Shown here piece after piece: positions 23,293 to 35,800 of a stretch of 64,000 nucleotides of DNA. A program made the position numbers and the translations under genes. Each line of letters starts with the position of its first letter. Position 1 is the first letter of the stretch. The notes under the pieces are model-generated. The model worked only from the letters and a program-made list of their open reading frames with translations. It made no database searches and was not told the origin of the DNA. The stretch comes from Astragalus membranaceus (Eukaryota; Streptophyta; Magnoliopsida; Fabales; Fabaceae): contig CM076846.1 of NCBI GenBank assembly GCA_039519185.1, positions 112,428,566 to 112,492,565 on the forward strand, read 5' to 3'.

Positions 23293-26011
23293 TGTAACAC
23301 CCCTTTCTACCCGTCACTTTATTTATAAAAAATCAGAGTTTAAAAAATTTCGTTCATAGGGAATGTTACACTTACTTCAATAAAACGTCACTTGTCAATT
23401 TTAAAACAGTTCAACTCAGAAAATCATGCATTCACGTAGCACGTTACAAATAAAGAATCTCGAGCCTCAATTTTAACGTCGCTTATAAAACTCAACATAA
23501 CAAAACCAACTACGCAGCGGAAAATGATAAAACATAACAGAAGAGTCCACATGGACATAACAACCAAAATAATCATTAATAAATGTCGAGTTCGTTTCCC
23601 CCCCCCCTGAGTGCTACGTATCAGAGCATGACGACTCGACTCAAGAAGTGAAGCTAAGGCATTCACTGGGAATCACCTGCACGTTACCAACACGGGGGTA
23701 ACATTCAAACAGGAAAGGGTGAGCATCATTTCAATCCATATAATAGAAAATATGATAAGTACTAATCGTAGGCTACACACTAGAACAATCAACATCCAAC
23801 ACATTAAATATCCACATCACAGTCATCATTCACATCACTTGCAATAACTCATCTCATATCATGTAGGCTTATGAAATGCAACCCACTCGCGGGCATATGC
23901 ATGAGGTACCTTTTCATAAAACGTCGCTTAGCCACTCAGGCCTCATCGTCACTTAGCCACTCAGGCCTCAAAACGTCACTGGGTTTATGCATATGGGCAT
24001 GAGACACTATGACATGCACCACTCACATTGCGCAAGCACAACAATTACTCAAACCATAGTCAACTATGTGACCCGTCACTTACCGGTTTGCTCGCAAGGA
24101 GCACAGCACCTGTCAAATCCACAATCAGCACACAACGTCACTAGGCCATTTAGACCTTAACATCACTTAGCCCTTCGGGCCTCAAACGTCACTGGGTTTT
24201 CATCGTCACTTACACACAAATATCAATCAACTCCAACAATAGCCACTGAGGGCAAAACGTCATTTACTAGCCACCAAGGGCATCATTGTCATTTACACGT
24301 CATTACAATTAATATTAGCCACCAAGGGCAAAACAGTCATTTAACTAGCCACTAGGGGCATCATCGTCAAAATCATCATTTTTGACACCACTTCGTTAAA
24401 AATCACTGGTCGTACTCAAAAGAGGGTTTTTAGAAACACCAAAAATACCTTTGCATCGTCACGGCAACGATCACCGGGAACAGCCACTTGGGGCGCCCCA
24501 GCAACCTTCTGAAATTAACAATTTTTATTTTTAAAAAGGGAACACACAGATAGGCAACAGAGAATGCTTCACAACGCTTTTTGAATCGTTCAAAACGGAG
24601 GTCTGAGTCAAAAGTTACGTTAAAAATAAGTTTGGACAAAATTAGACAACACCCTGAAATTGGCGCCTTAGGCGCCCCGGCAACCAGGCAACACGCGCAC
24701 TGGCGCCCAGCGCCCAGGCGCGCAACACAACGCACACACGCAACACAACGGGCGCTCAGCGCCCAGCGCCTTGGCGCAACACGCAGGCAACACACACGGG
24801 CGCTCAGCGCCCAGCGCCTTGGCGCAACACACACACACACGATTGGGCGCTCAGCGCCTGGCGCCCAGCGCCTTGGCGCAACACACACACACACACGCTT
24901 GGGCGCTCAGCGCCCAGCGCTGGCACTCAGCGCCCTTGGCGCCCAGAAACAGCAGCAACACAACCCAGAATTTTTCCAACAACTTTTTAACACTAAAATT
25001 GATTCTCAACAATCTAAAAGTGTAAAAATCCATATTTTTCCAGCAACCAAAAATGCACTTATTTTAATTAATTTCTCAAAATTCAATTGGGCATTATCTT
25101 CACCATCACCTTGGCGCCCTAGGCGCCTATGCACACACTCACCCAATTTGCGAACAACACAAGCAATCCAACATACCAAATCTCAGTTTCATGAATACTC
25201 AAATGCCACAAGTCATCAAACAAACGTATAGGTCGCAATTACCTCAATGGTTATAACCCAACAATTCAATTCGCATACATATATATAAAACTCAACAATT
25301 CATTTTGCATACATATATATAACAACTCAACAATTCAATTCGCATACGTATATATAAAAATCAACAACTCAATTCGCATACATATATATAAAACCCAACA
25401 TCAACAATGTATCAAGAACACATCAAGAACTCATGGTATGCATCAATTCGTATACATATATATATATATATATATATATGTCAAAATTAACATCAATAAC
25501 ATATCAAGAAATCTAGTCTAACCCTAGATCTAGGACCCATCATATGATTTATTAGATAGAATGATAGAGCTCCCCTAACCTTGAATTAGATGAATAGGAT
25601 CTCTAGAGACGATCACGAACGGAACCATGACAACCGGATCACACCTTCTCCTTTCCCCTTGGAGCTTTGCGCACTTCACCTCTCCTCCTCTCCTCATGGG
25701 CGCCGCGCCCTCCTTCCCTTCCCACTCTCTCTAATCGCATTTTTCCTTTCTTTTTCTCAAATGAACCAAAACCTTAAAATCTCAGCTTTTATATGCGCTT
25801 AGGTTGTCGGGCTTGGATTGCGGGCTTCCCCGCAGCTTAAGCCCAATTTAATTACAACACCTTATCCGACTCCAATACTGCTCCTTATTTTATTTAAAAC
25901 ACCTTATACTCATTTTAATAAGTAATAAATAATAATTATATTATTATTTCTACCACCCAATTTTCTTTTAACTAATTAAATAAATTAATCTATTATTTTT
26001 GGGGTGTTACA
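23293..26011 (-). repeat. 3' LTR of the non-autonomous element
   Basis: 2719 bp. It holds a zone of tandem cgtcacttagcc(a)ctcaggcctca motifs (23925-24360), a GC-rich ggcgctcagcgcccagcgcc array (24660-24950), four tcg-cat-acatatatataa units (25270-25395) and an AT run (25455-25480). A TATAAAAGC box on the minus strand at 25793-25786 lies about 220 bp inside the minus-strand start of the LTR. Confidence 0.88.
24660..24950. repeat. GC-rich ggcgcc/agcgcc array in the 3' LTR
   Basis: Many overlapping cagcgcccagcgcc and ttggcgc blocks alternate with cacacacac runs. The array is strongly self-complementary and would fold in RNA. Its counterpart at 29500-29765 differs in unit number. Confidence 0.8.
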
Positions 26012-26046
26012 ACTCTCCCCCACTTAAAGGAATTTCGTCCTCGAAA
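26012..26046 (-). other. Polypurine tract and Tekay-like 3' junction
   Basis: On the minus strand this reads cgaggacgaaattc...agtgggggagagt directly before the LTR start TGTAACACC. It is the plus-strand DNA primer site for reverse transcription. Confidence 0.8.
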
Positions 26047-26387
26047 TCCACCTGTCAACGCCAACACTCTCCCACTAAGGCCACCTAGACAACTAGTGCT
26101 ATCATTCATGCTGATTACTATTGCTCTGATTACCGGCGGTAAGTGCTTGGGCGGCCGTCCCTCCTACTTGTTCAGCCAGGTAACTTCAAGCAGTAATAAT
26201 CAGACTCACTCTCTACTCCGCTGCGCTACTCTGATAAACTAGCTCGCATCCTACCCCACTCATCTACCCATAAGGATAACAAAATACTTCAATCATCATA
26301 ACATCACAACGAAATTCACAGGGTGCATAACAGTCGTACAACAAGTCTCATAATTTTAGTAACGCGACAACAACATCCACAAACAAC

Positions 26388-26575
26388 TCTACCACTCAGG
26401 CGACATCAACAACTACAATTGCCACTCAGGCGACATCAACAATTACAACTGCCACTCAGGCGACATCAACAACTACAATTGCCACTCAGGCGACATCAAC
26501 AACTACAATTGCCACTCAGGCGACATCAACAACTACAATTGCCACTCAGGCGACACCAACAACTAAAAATCAACA
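26388..26575. repeat. 30-bp tandem repeat (gccactcaggcgacatcaacaactac)
   Basis: Six near-perfect 30-bp units, the middle four almost identical. They create a repeated open frame (LPLRRHQQLQ) that has no other support as a gene. The remaining internal region, 26576-28110, is CA- and aacagca-rich non-coding sequence. Confidence 0.9.
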
Positions 26576-28110
26576 ACAGAGCAACATCATCAACGACAAC
26601 AATATTGACAACTCAGTCACACAATCGGGCACTAAGGCACCGGCAACGATTAACAATCGAATTAGGCACAACTCATAAAAATAGAGACAGTCAACAACCC
26701 AAAAACAGGCACAACTCGTAAAATAGCAGCAGTGTACAAAAGTAGGGACAGTAACAGTTATTCTTGAAAGCACTGACAGCGGCCTTAGGAAGCAGCAACA
26801 ACAACTTTTAAAAAGGTAGCAACATTCATTTTCAGCAATAGTCATTTTGCAGAAAACCATAACAATTATCCGAATAAAACAACAACATTATTTTCTGAAA
26901 ACAGCAATGATCATTTTTCAGAAACAGCAACAATTATTTAAATAAAACAGCAATAGCAGTTTAAACAAACAGCAGTAGCATTCGACTTTTTAAAACAGCA
27001 TGGCATTTATCATTCAAACAGCAATAGCAAATAGCTCAGGATAATCCACGAAGCATTATCAACTAAGTACACAGGAACACGGTTAACATTTAAAATCTTA
27101 TTACAACTAGTCGGCCCAAAAGAATAGTTACATTAACATTTACAGTAATTAGTTAATTCGGCCCCAGTGCACAAGCGTCCAAAATGCACATTTTTAAATC
27201 TTAAGATTTTTAAAACCACGTAACGCATATCGCAAGAGTGCAACTGCTAAAACAAAATCCGAATCGTTTATAAAAGTGATTTTCAATGCTAATCTCGGTA
27301 TCCAGCCGTAAAAGTGTTTAATGGATGTTCAAAAACAATTTCGGAACTTCCATTATTTTTCGGATTATAAAACCCTATAGCGCAATTCAAGGAGTAACGA
27401 CCAAAAAGATTTTGTCATAAAACTCAAGCATACAAGACTCCATCTTGAGGAAAATTAGGCAAGTCAAAATAGCAATCACATGAGACGGTAGTCCTCAGCC
27501 AAAATTGTTACATCAAATTGTGGTCTTTTCCTAAAAGAGTTGAGGTCAAAGTTATAGCACTCAATGAAGATATTTTTCGTTTGTAGTGATTAAACGCTAC
27601 GACAGTTATTAGTGCAGCAACAGCTTGAGATAGTTTACAAAAATAATATTTTCACAACGCACTCGGTTTTTCAAAACATCACACGTATTCACAGGATTTT
27701 TCGTAAAAGCTCAGCGTCGACCTCTTAAAATAGTTCGGACACATCAACATAAGAAAGTACATGCGACTTAACAATCCACAGCAACAGCGATTAATTTTGA
27801 CATTTTATGTAAAACACACAGAGCTTAATATCAACTAAAACACATGTGAACATTTAAACAACATGACAATTCATTTAGAAGCACACAGCAATAAGGTCAA
27901 CAATAAGGGTCACAACAGCAAAACACAGTTCTCACACTGAATACACAATAGGGCACACAGCACTAGTAGGGAAATCCCCCCCACTAGTTCACTTACCAAT
28001 AGAAACTTTCCGGTGTACCTGCAACACAAACAACGGTCAGCACTGAAAAGACAACAGTTGGTCACTATCTGACACAACGACTCGACGACTCGGCCGGACA
28101 GACCAACCAT

Positions 28111-28123
28111 TGCTCTGATACCA
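28111..28123 (-). other. Primer binding site, tRNA-iMet type
   Basis: TGGTATCAGAGCA on the minus strand, four bases after the 5' LTR end. Confidence 0.85.
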
Positions 28124-28127
28124 CTTA

Positions 28128-30270
28128 TGTAACACCCCTTTCTACCCGTCACTTTATTTATAAAAAATCAGAGTTTAAAAAATTTCGTTCATAGGGAATG
28201 TTACACTTACTTCAATAAAACGTCACTTGTCAATTTTAAAACAGTTCAACTCAGAAAATCATGCATTCACGTAGCACGTTACAAATAAAGAATCTCGAGC
28301 CTCAATTTTAACGTCGCTTATAAAACTCAACATAACAAAACCAACTACGCAGCGGAAAATGATAAAACATAACAGAAGAGTCCACATGGACATAACAACC
28401 AAAATAATCATTAATAAATGTCGAGTTCGTTTCCCCCCCCCCCCCCCTGAGTGCTACGTATCAGAGCATGACGACTCGACTCAAGAAGTGAAGCTAAGGC
28501 ATTCACTGGGAATCACCTGCACGTTACCAACACGGGGGTAACATTCAAACAGGAAAGGGTGAGCATCATTTCAATCCATATAATAGAAAATATGATAAGT
28601 ACTAATCGTAGGCTACACACTAGAACAATCAACATCCAACACATTAAATATCCACATCACAGTCATCATTCACATCACTTGCAATAACTCATCTCATATC
28701 ATGTAGGCTTATGAAATGCAACCCACTCGCGGGCATATGCATGAGGTACCTTTTCATAAAACGTCGCTTAGCCACTCAGGCCTCATCGTCACTTAGCCAC
28801 TCAGGCCTCAAAACGTCACTGGGTTTATGCATATGGGCATGAGACACTATGACATGCACCACTCACATTGCGCAAGCACAACAATTACTCAAACCATAGT
28901 CAACTATGTGACCCGTCACTTACCGGTTTGCTCGCAAGGAGCACAGCACCTGTCAAATCCACAATCAGCACACAACGTCACTAGGCCATTTAGACCTTAA
29001 CATCACTTAGCCCTTCGGGCCTCAAACGTCACTGGGTTTTCATCGTCACTTACACACAAATATCAATCAACTCAAACAATAGCCACTGAGGGCAAAACGT
29101 CATTTACTAGCCACCAAGGGCATCATTGTCATTTACACGTCATTACAATTAATATTAGCCACCAAGGGCAAAACAGTCATTTAACTAGCCACTAGGGGCA
29201 TCATCGTCAAAATCATCATTTTTGACACCACTTCGTTAAAAATCACTGGTCGTACTCAAAAGAGGGTTTTTAGAAACACCAAAAATACCTTTGCATCGTC
29301 ACGGCAACGATCACCGGGAACAGCCACTTGGGGCGCCCCAGCAACCTTCTGAAATTAACAATTTTTATTTTTAAAAAGGGAACACACAGATAGGCAACAG
29401 AAAATGCTTCACAACGCTTTTTGAATCGTTCAAAACGGAGGTCTGAGTCAAAAGTTACGTTAAAAATAAGTTTGGACAAAATTAGACAACACCCTGAAAT
29501 TGGCGCCTTAGGCGCCCCGGCACCCAGGCAACACGCGCACTGGCGCCCAGCGCCCAGGCGCGCAACACAACGCACACACGCAACACAACGGGCGCTCAGC
29601 GCCCAGCGCCTGGCGCCCAGCGCCTTGGCGCAACACGCAGGCAACACACACGGGCGCTCAGCGCCCAGCGCCTTGGCGCAACACACACACACACGCTTGG
29701 GCGCTCAGCGCCCAGCGCTGGCACTCAGCGCCCTTGGCGCCCAGCACAGGGCGCCTGGCGCCCAGAAACAGCAGCAACACAACCCAGAATTTTTCCAACA
29801 ACTTTTTAACACTAAAATTGATTCTCAACAATCTAAAAGTGTAAAAATCCATATTTTTCCAGCAACCAAAAATGCACTTATTTTAATTAATTTCTCAAAA
29901 TTCAATTGGGCATTATCTTCACCATCACCTTGGCGCCCTAGGCGCCTATGCACACACTCACCCAATTTGCGAACAACACAAGCAATCCAACATACCAAAT
30001 CTCAGTTTCATGAATACTCAAATGCCACAAGTCATCAAACAAACGTATAGGTCGCAATTACCTCAATGGTTATAACCCAACAATTCAATTCGCATACATA
30101 TATATAAAACTCAACAATTCATTTTGCATACATATATATAACAACTCAACAATTCAATTCGCATACGTATATATAAAAATCAACAACTCAATTCGCATAC
30201 ATATATATAAAACCCAACATCAACAATGTATCAAGAACACATCAAGAACTCATGGTATGCATCAATTCGT

Positions 30271-30327
<57 letters not shown>

Positions 30328-30864
30328 AAAAATTAACATCAATAACATATCAAGAAATCTAGTCTAACCCTAGATCTAGGACCCATCATATGATTTATTA
30401 GATAGAATGATAGAGCTCCCCTAACCTTGAATTAGATGAATAGGATCTCTAGAGACGATCACGAACGGAACCATGACAACCGGATCACACCTTCTCCTTT
30501 CCCCTTGGAGCTTTGCGCACTTCACCTCTCCTCCTCTCCTCATGGGCGCCGCGCCCTCCTTCCCTTCCCACTCTCTCTAATCGCATTTTTCCTTTCTTTT
30601 TCTCAAATGAACCAAAACCTTAAAATCTTAGCTTTTATATGCGCTTAGGTTGTCGGGCTTGGATTGCGGGCTTCCCCGCCGCTTAAGCCCAATTTAATTA
30701 CAACACCTTATCCGACTCCAATACTGCTCCTTATTTTATTTAAAACACCTTATACTCATTTGAATAAGTAATAAGTAATAAATAATAATTATATTATTAT
30801 TTCTACCACCCAATTTTCTTTTAACTAATTAAATAAATTAATCTATTATTTTTGGGGTGTTACA
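28128..30864 (-). repeat. 5' LTR of the non-autonomous element
   Basis: 2737 bp, nearly identical to 23293-26011. Differences are mainly a longer C run (28433-28447), changes in the GC-rich array (29500-29765), a longer AT run (30277-30324), a 7-8 bp duplication near 30770 and a few single-base changes. Confidence 0.88.
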
Positions 30865-31386
30865 TTCTGCCATTCCCTCCACATTCCAGATCTGATCCTT
30901 CCGGGAAAGGCGGTTTACGAAGAAACTCATATCGTCACCGGTCCTATAAAGGGACGGAATCCCCCTCAACGCATCCGACACCCAGGAATACTCCCGGGGA
31001 ACAGTGAGAGGTAGGGACACGGGAACATTGACCGGCCCTACTTCGGCTCGGGGATATTGTTCAGAATCACCTTCTTCATAGGCGGGTTCCCCGCAATGCC
31101 CAAGACCGTCTTCATTGTTTCGGCTCTCAGCCACCTCCTCCTCACTCTCCTCCGAACTCCAACTAGTACTGCCTTGTTCTTCACAGTCGGGCTCGGCGTC
31201 AGAATCACCCGAATCAAGTACCACCACCTCTGTGGTACCTTCATCTATCGGCTCGTTGCTGGGAACCGTGGGAGACCGGTCTTCAGCGTGAGTAGGAGCG
31301 GATCCCAGGTCGTCTGGAACCTCGGGAATAGCCGACCCAGGGGGGCTAGCGCGGATTTCCATCGACTCCCCAATTCCGGAAGCCAT
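30865..31386 (-). pseudogene. Tat antisense gene, upstream part
   Basis: An acidic, Ser/Glu-rich N-terminal region starts at ATG 31386 (MASGIGESMEIR) and passes through SEESEEEVAESRN to NRLSRKDQIWNVEGMAE at the insertion point. The frame is open further upstream, to 31674. With one copy of the target duplication removed, the frame continues into the sequence left of 23293, so the two parts are one gene split by the 7.6-kb element. It has no recognised domain itself. The gene lies on the strand opposite gag-pol and cannot be made from the normal retroviral RNA. Confidence 0.72.
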
Positions 31387-31792
31387 TGTTTGTGCGAAAT
31401 GAGGGCGATCTATGTCAGCAACCCGACGGGTTTGTTTCGTCCTCGCCAGATCGGTCCTGCAGAAATGGGGGCTTGACAAGTCAGGTTGGTACGTAAACAG
31501 TGGGTCCACAACCAAGTCGGAACCAGACCTGACGACCCCCACTCTGTATCTACAAATGCGGGTCCGGAGAGAACCCGGTCGAGATCTAAAGGCAGAAGTA
31601 ATAAAGAAAAGAGGAAAACTAACCTTATGAAAAACGAAGCTCGTCGAACACCAGAGGCAGGTCGCGAGCAGCAAAGGCGTCGCCGAGACTCAGCACAACT
31701 CGGAAGAAAGAAATAAGCTCCGGAACGACTTTAAGATCGGAAGCAGAGCAATTCGCAGAAAAACAATCCAAGTAAGGGGGATCCCCCCTTTC

Positions 31793-31807
31793 CTATTTAT
31801 AGGGAGT
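31793..31807 (-). promoter_or_regulatory. TATA box for the Tat antisense gene
   Basis: The minus strand reads CTCCCTATAAATAGG, about 410 bp upstream of ATG 31386. Between them a GTTAG...CTTTAG stretch (about 31620-31575) could be a 5' UTR intron. No other promoter on this strand is needed to explain the gene. Transcription has not been shown. Confidence 0.5.
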
Positions 31808-32160
31808 AAGAAGGCCACTGATGGGCCTGGACCTAGGCTACGTTTCCCAAGACTAGCCCCTAGACAGGCGCGTCGTTCCAAGCGCCATCATTACCCCAAT
31901 CATCCTCGAACGACGCGTCCCATCAATGACGTTGCCAGCTGGCACAGAAATCAAGGCACTGCCACGACCGGATCGCTTCGTTTCCATCGGTTCGCCCCGG
32001 TCTCTCTATCCCGCCATGACCGGGATCTCTCAAAGCGGGCAGCCTCGAGTCACTCGGCGCGACCTGAGACCCTCAGATTGGCCCGGTATGCCGTGAAGTA
32101 TCTCGCCCGAGCTTAGGCCCGACGAAATCTCTTAACAAGTCTAGCTCGCCTTAAGGCGAC

Positions 32161-32765
32161 TGATAGCCCCGCAAGTGCACGGGTCGTATCGCGTAATAAA
32201 AGAGTATCGGTCCACAGGGAGAGCCTAAGTGAATACCAATTTAATTTTTCAAAGTTGATTAACTGAAAAGAAAGTGTTTTTGGAAAGAAGGAATATTTTA
32301 GCAAAGTCTACTCACTCATGATCATTGTAGACAAAAGAAGAGAAAAGAAAATAAAAGAAGAAGACATAAAGTTAAATAGCGAGAAATAAAAGAAAGCGGT
32401 AAAGTGCAGAAATCATAAATAGCGGAATTGTAAATGACAGGAAAGTAAATTGCTTGAAAAGTAAATTGCCAGTAATTTACTTGACTTGCCATTTACAATT
32501 CCGCTATTTATGATTTCTGCACTTTACCGCTTTCTTTTATTTCTCGTTATTTAACTTTATGTCTTCTTCTTTTATTTTCTTTTCTCTTCTTTTGTCTACA
32601 ATGATCATGAGTGAGTAGATTTTGCTAAAATATTCCTTCTTTCCAAAAACACTTTCTTTTCAGTTAATCAACTTTGAAAAATTAAATTGGTATTCACTTA
32701 GGCTCTCCCTGTGGACCGATACTCTTTTATTACGCGATACGACCCGTGCACTTGCGGGGCTATCA
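32161..32765. repeat. 605-bp palindrome in the position of the Athila 5' LTR
   Basis: Arms 32161-32436 and 32490-32765 (276 bp each) are reverse complements with two mismatches (near 32307 and 32379). A 53-bp spacer lies between. The outer end begins TGATAGCCCC and the inner end is GGGGCTATCA, immediately before the PBS region. No copy of either arm is seen at the 3' end of the element. Confidence 0.93.
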
Positions 32766-32771
32766 AGTTTT

Positions 32772-32789
32772 TGGCGCCGCTGCCGGGGA
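32772..32789 (+). other. Athila primer binding site, tRNA-Asp type
   Basis: TGGCGCCGCTGCCGGGGA, the well-known Athila-type site, six bases after the palindrome. Confidence 0.85.
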
Positions 32790-32876
32790 GGCAGTGATAT
32801 TAATTAAATTTTTCGAAACCGGTTAGACTGAAATTTTATTTTCTTTATTTTTACTTTTTCTTCTCTTGTCCCTCGA

Positions 32877-35800
32877 ATGCGAAGAACCAGAAGTTTCGGT
32901 GAAACTGTTCAACAAATTCCCGAAATCGAAAGGTTCTTACATAGAAGGAGGAGAGAAATTCCCGATAACCAAATGGCGGCTAATGAAAATCGTGCTCTCA
33001 AAGAGTACGCAACACCTTCAGCAGAGCCATCGGCTGCCATTGTACATCCAAATGTGGAAGCAAATAATTTTGAACTCAAAACATCTCTGCTTTCGATGGT
33101 ACAACAAAACCAATTTTCTGGTTCTCCCACGGAGGACCCAAATCTTCATATTTCAATTTTTCTTGAATACTGTGGAACTCTCAAATTAAACGGGGTACCT
33201 CCGGATGCCATAAGACTAAAACTCTTCCCTTTTTCATTAAGGGATAGAGCTAGAGCATGGCTACATTCTTTGCCTTCGGAATCCATTACCAGCTGGGACC
33301 AGCTAAAACAAGCTTTTCTTGCTAAATTCTTTCCCCCAAGTAAGACAGCTCAAATGAGAAATCAAATTACTCGATTTTCTCAAAACGACGGGGAATCTCT
33401 TTATGATGCTTGGGAACGTTTCAAAGAAATGTTAAGGCTATGCCCCCATCATGGACTAGAGAAATGGCTTGTTGTTCACACTTTTTATAATGGATTACAA
33501 TATGCAACAAGAATGACTATTGATGCAGCTGCAGGTGGAGCTTTAATGAACAAAAATTTTACCGAAGCTTATGCTCTCGTTGAAGATATGGCTCAAAACC
33601 ATTGTCAGTGGACAAGTGAGCGAGCCATAACGAATAAACCAGCCGCATCAAAAGAGCCAGGTAAGTATGAAATATCTGTTGTTGATCATCTTACCTCAAA
33701 AGTGGACGCACTTTTTCAAAAATTTGAAAAATTAAATGTAAGTGCCGTCTCACAAACTTCTTCTCCTATTACTCCACCATGTGAATTATGTGGGGTTGTT
33801 GGCCATATTGGAGCTGAATGCCAGCTTGAGGCATCTAGTGCTGGAAACGAGCATATTAATTATGCTCAAAAGGAAGATCCGTTTTCAAATACTTATAATC
33901 CTGGGTGGAGGAATCATCCAAATTTTTCTTATAAAAATCCTCCACCCAATCCAGCACCTAGACCACCTCCTGTCTTTCAAAATCAAAGGGTTTTTAACAA
34001 CCCACAAAACAACCCACAAAAGTCGAACTTGGAATTTTTGATGGAAAAATTTGTGTCATCTCAAACAAAACAAAATGAAGAATTCAAAAATCAAACTGGT
34101 TATTTGAATGACACACTTATCAAATTAGTATCAAAAGTCGACTCTATCACCACTCATAATAAAATGCTTGAAAATCAAATAACTCAAGTGGCAACACAGG
34201 TAGCTTCATCCTCTAAAACTTCAGGGGTATTTCCTGGGCAACCAGAACAAAATCCAAAAGGCCAAATAAATGCCGTCACCCTTAGAAGCGGAAAACAATT
34301 AGAGGAACCAAGAGCAGACCAAGAAAAAACTGTGAGTGAAAAACATAATTTACCAGGTGGGCTAGAAGAGAAAGAAAAAGGGAAAGAACCAGAAAAAGAA
34401 AGAGAAGAACCACACACCCCCCCTCCACCATACAAACCACCCATTCCTTTCCCCCAAAGATTTGCAAAAAGCAAAATTGACGAGCAATTCAAAAGGTTTG
34501 TCGACTTGCTTAAAAAGCTTTACATCAACGTTCCTTTCACTGATGCATTGTCTCAAATGCCGTCTTATTCTAAATTTTTGAAAGAAATTTTGTCCAAGAA
34601 AAGAAAAATAGACGACTACGAGACAATTGCATTAACGGAGGAATGTAGTGCAATTATCCAAAACAAGCTGCCACAAAAACTCAAAGATCCAGGTAGTTTT
34701 TCCATACCTTGTGTGATTGGAAGTGAAACTATAAACAGAGCGATGTGCGATCTAGGAGCCAGTGTAAGTTTGATGCCCCTTTCTCTTTGCAATAGACTAG
34801 GGATAGGCGAACTTAAACCCACAAAAATGACAATACAGTTGGCAGATCGTTCCGTTAAATACCCCACTGGAATCTTAGAGGATATCCCTATCAAGATAGG
34901 GCAAACTTTTATACCGGTGGACTTTGTTGTAATGGAAATTGAAGAAGACTCCCAAATTCCTATTCTTCTGGGGAGGCCTTTTTTAGCTACTGCAGGGGCA
35001 ATAATTGACGTTAAAAACGGTAAGTTGGTTTTTAATGTGGGGGATGAAAAGGTTGAGTTTGAAGTTTCAAACTTCATGAAAAGTCCATCTGTAAAAGACT
35101 CATGCTGCAGGATTGACATTGTAGACTATTGCGTGCGAGAATGCTCTTTAGCATCATCTTCACGAGATAGTCTGGAAGATTGCCTTTTGGGCAACACAAA
35201 TACAAATGCAGCAGGGGAAACCCAATTCTACATAAAACTTTTGGATGAAAATCCACCATCAAAAGAATTGGGTACTGAAACCTTGGGTGAGGAAAAGCCT
35301 CAGCCTCTCCCAAAAGAAACACCAAAAATAGAACTGAAGCCCTTACCATCATCTCTCAGGTATGAGTTTCTTGGCCCTAATTCTACTTTTCCAGTAATTG
35401 TAAATACAAATTTGAAACAAAGTGAGACTGAAAAATTACTTAATGTTCTCAAGAAGTATCCCAAAGCCATAGGGTATACTATTGAGGACATTAAGGGAAT
35501 AAATCCGTCAATATGCATACACAGAATACTACTGGAAGAGGACTATAAACCTTCTATCGAGCATCAAAGAAGATTAAACCCAAACATGAAAGAGGTTGTA
35601 AAAAAAGAAGTTTTAAAACTCCTTGATGCTGGGATAATATATCCTATTTCCGATAGTAAGTGGGTTAGTCCTGTTCAAGTAGTACCTAAGAAGGGAGGCT
35701 TAACAGTTATTAAAAATGAAAAGGATGAATGCATTTCCACAAGGACAATCACGGGATGGAGAATGTGTATTGATTACAGAAAGCTTAACAAAGCTACCCG

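Larger units (their letters stand above)
23293..30864 (-). mobile_element. Non-autonomous LTR retrotransposon (LARD-like), young, in the Tat antisense gene
   Basis: LTRs at 23293-26011 and 28128-30864 flank a 2.1-kb internal region with no gag or pol. On the minus strand the order is LTR, PBS (TGGTATCAGAGCA at 28123-28111), internal region, PPT (gaggacgaaattcctttaag then gggggagag, 26046-26012), LTR. The flanking 5-mers are ttcag and ttctg, one mismatch. The GGACGAAATTCC...GGGGGAGA then TGTAACACCCC junction is the Tekay/Del chromovirus 3' end, so this is probably a gene-less derivative of that lineage. The LTRs are almost identical apart from repeat-length changes. Confidence 0.88.

Noticed and set aside
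24581..25231. 216-residue open frame (and its near twin at 29421-30050)
   Set aside because: It lies wholly in the two LTRs of the non-autonomous element, is built from ggcgcc/cacaca repeats, and its C-terminal part is low complexity. Copies match because the LTRs match.
26388..26575. CRISPR-like array of 30-bp repeats
   Set aside because: The units are directly joined with no unique spacers. It is an ordinary tandem repeat inside a plant retroelement.
30865..31674. A host gene independent of transposons
   Set aside because: It lies inside the Tat LTR pair and continues in frame into the antisense gene left of the nested element.
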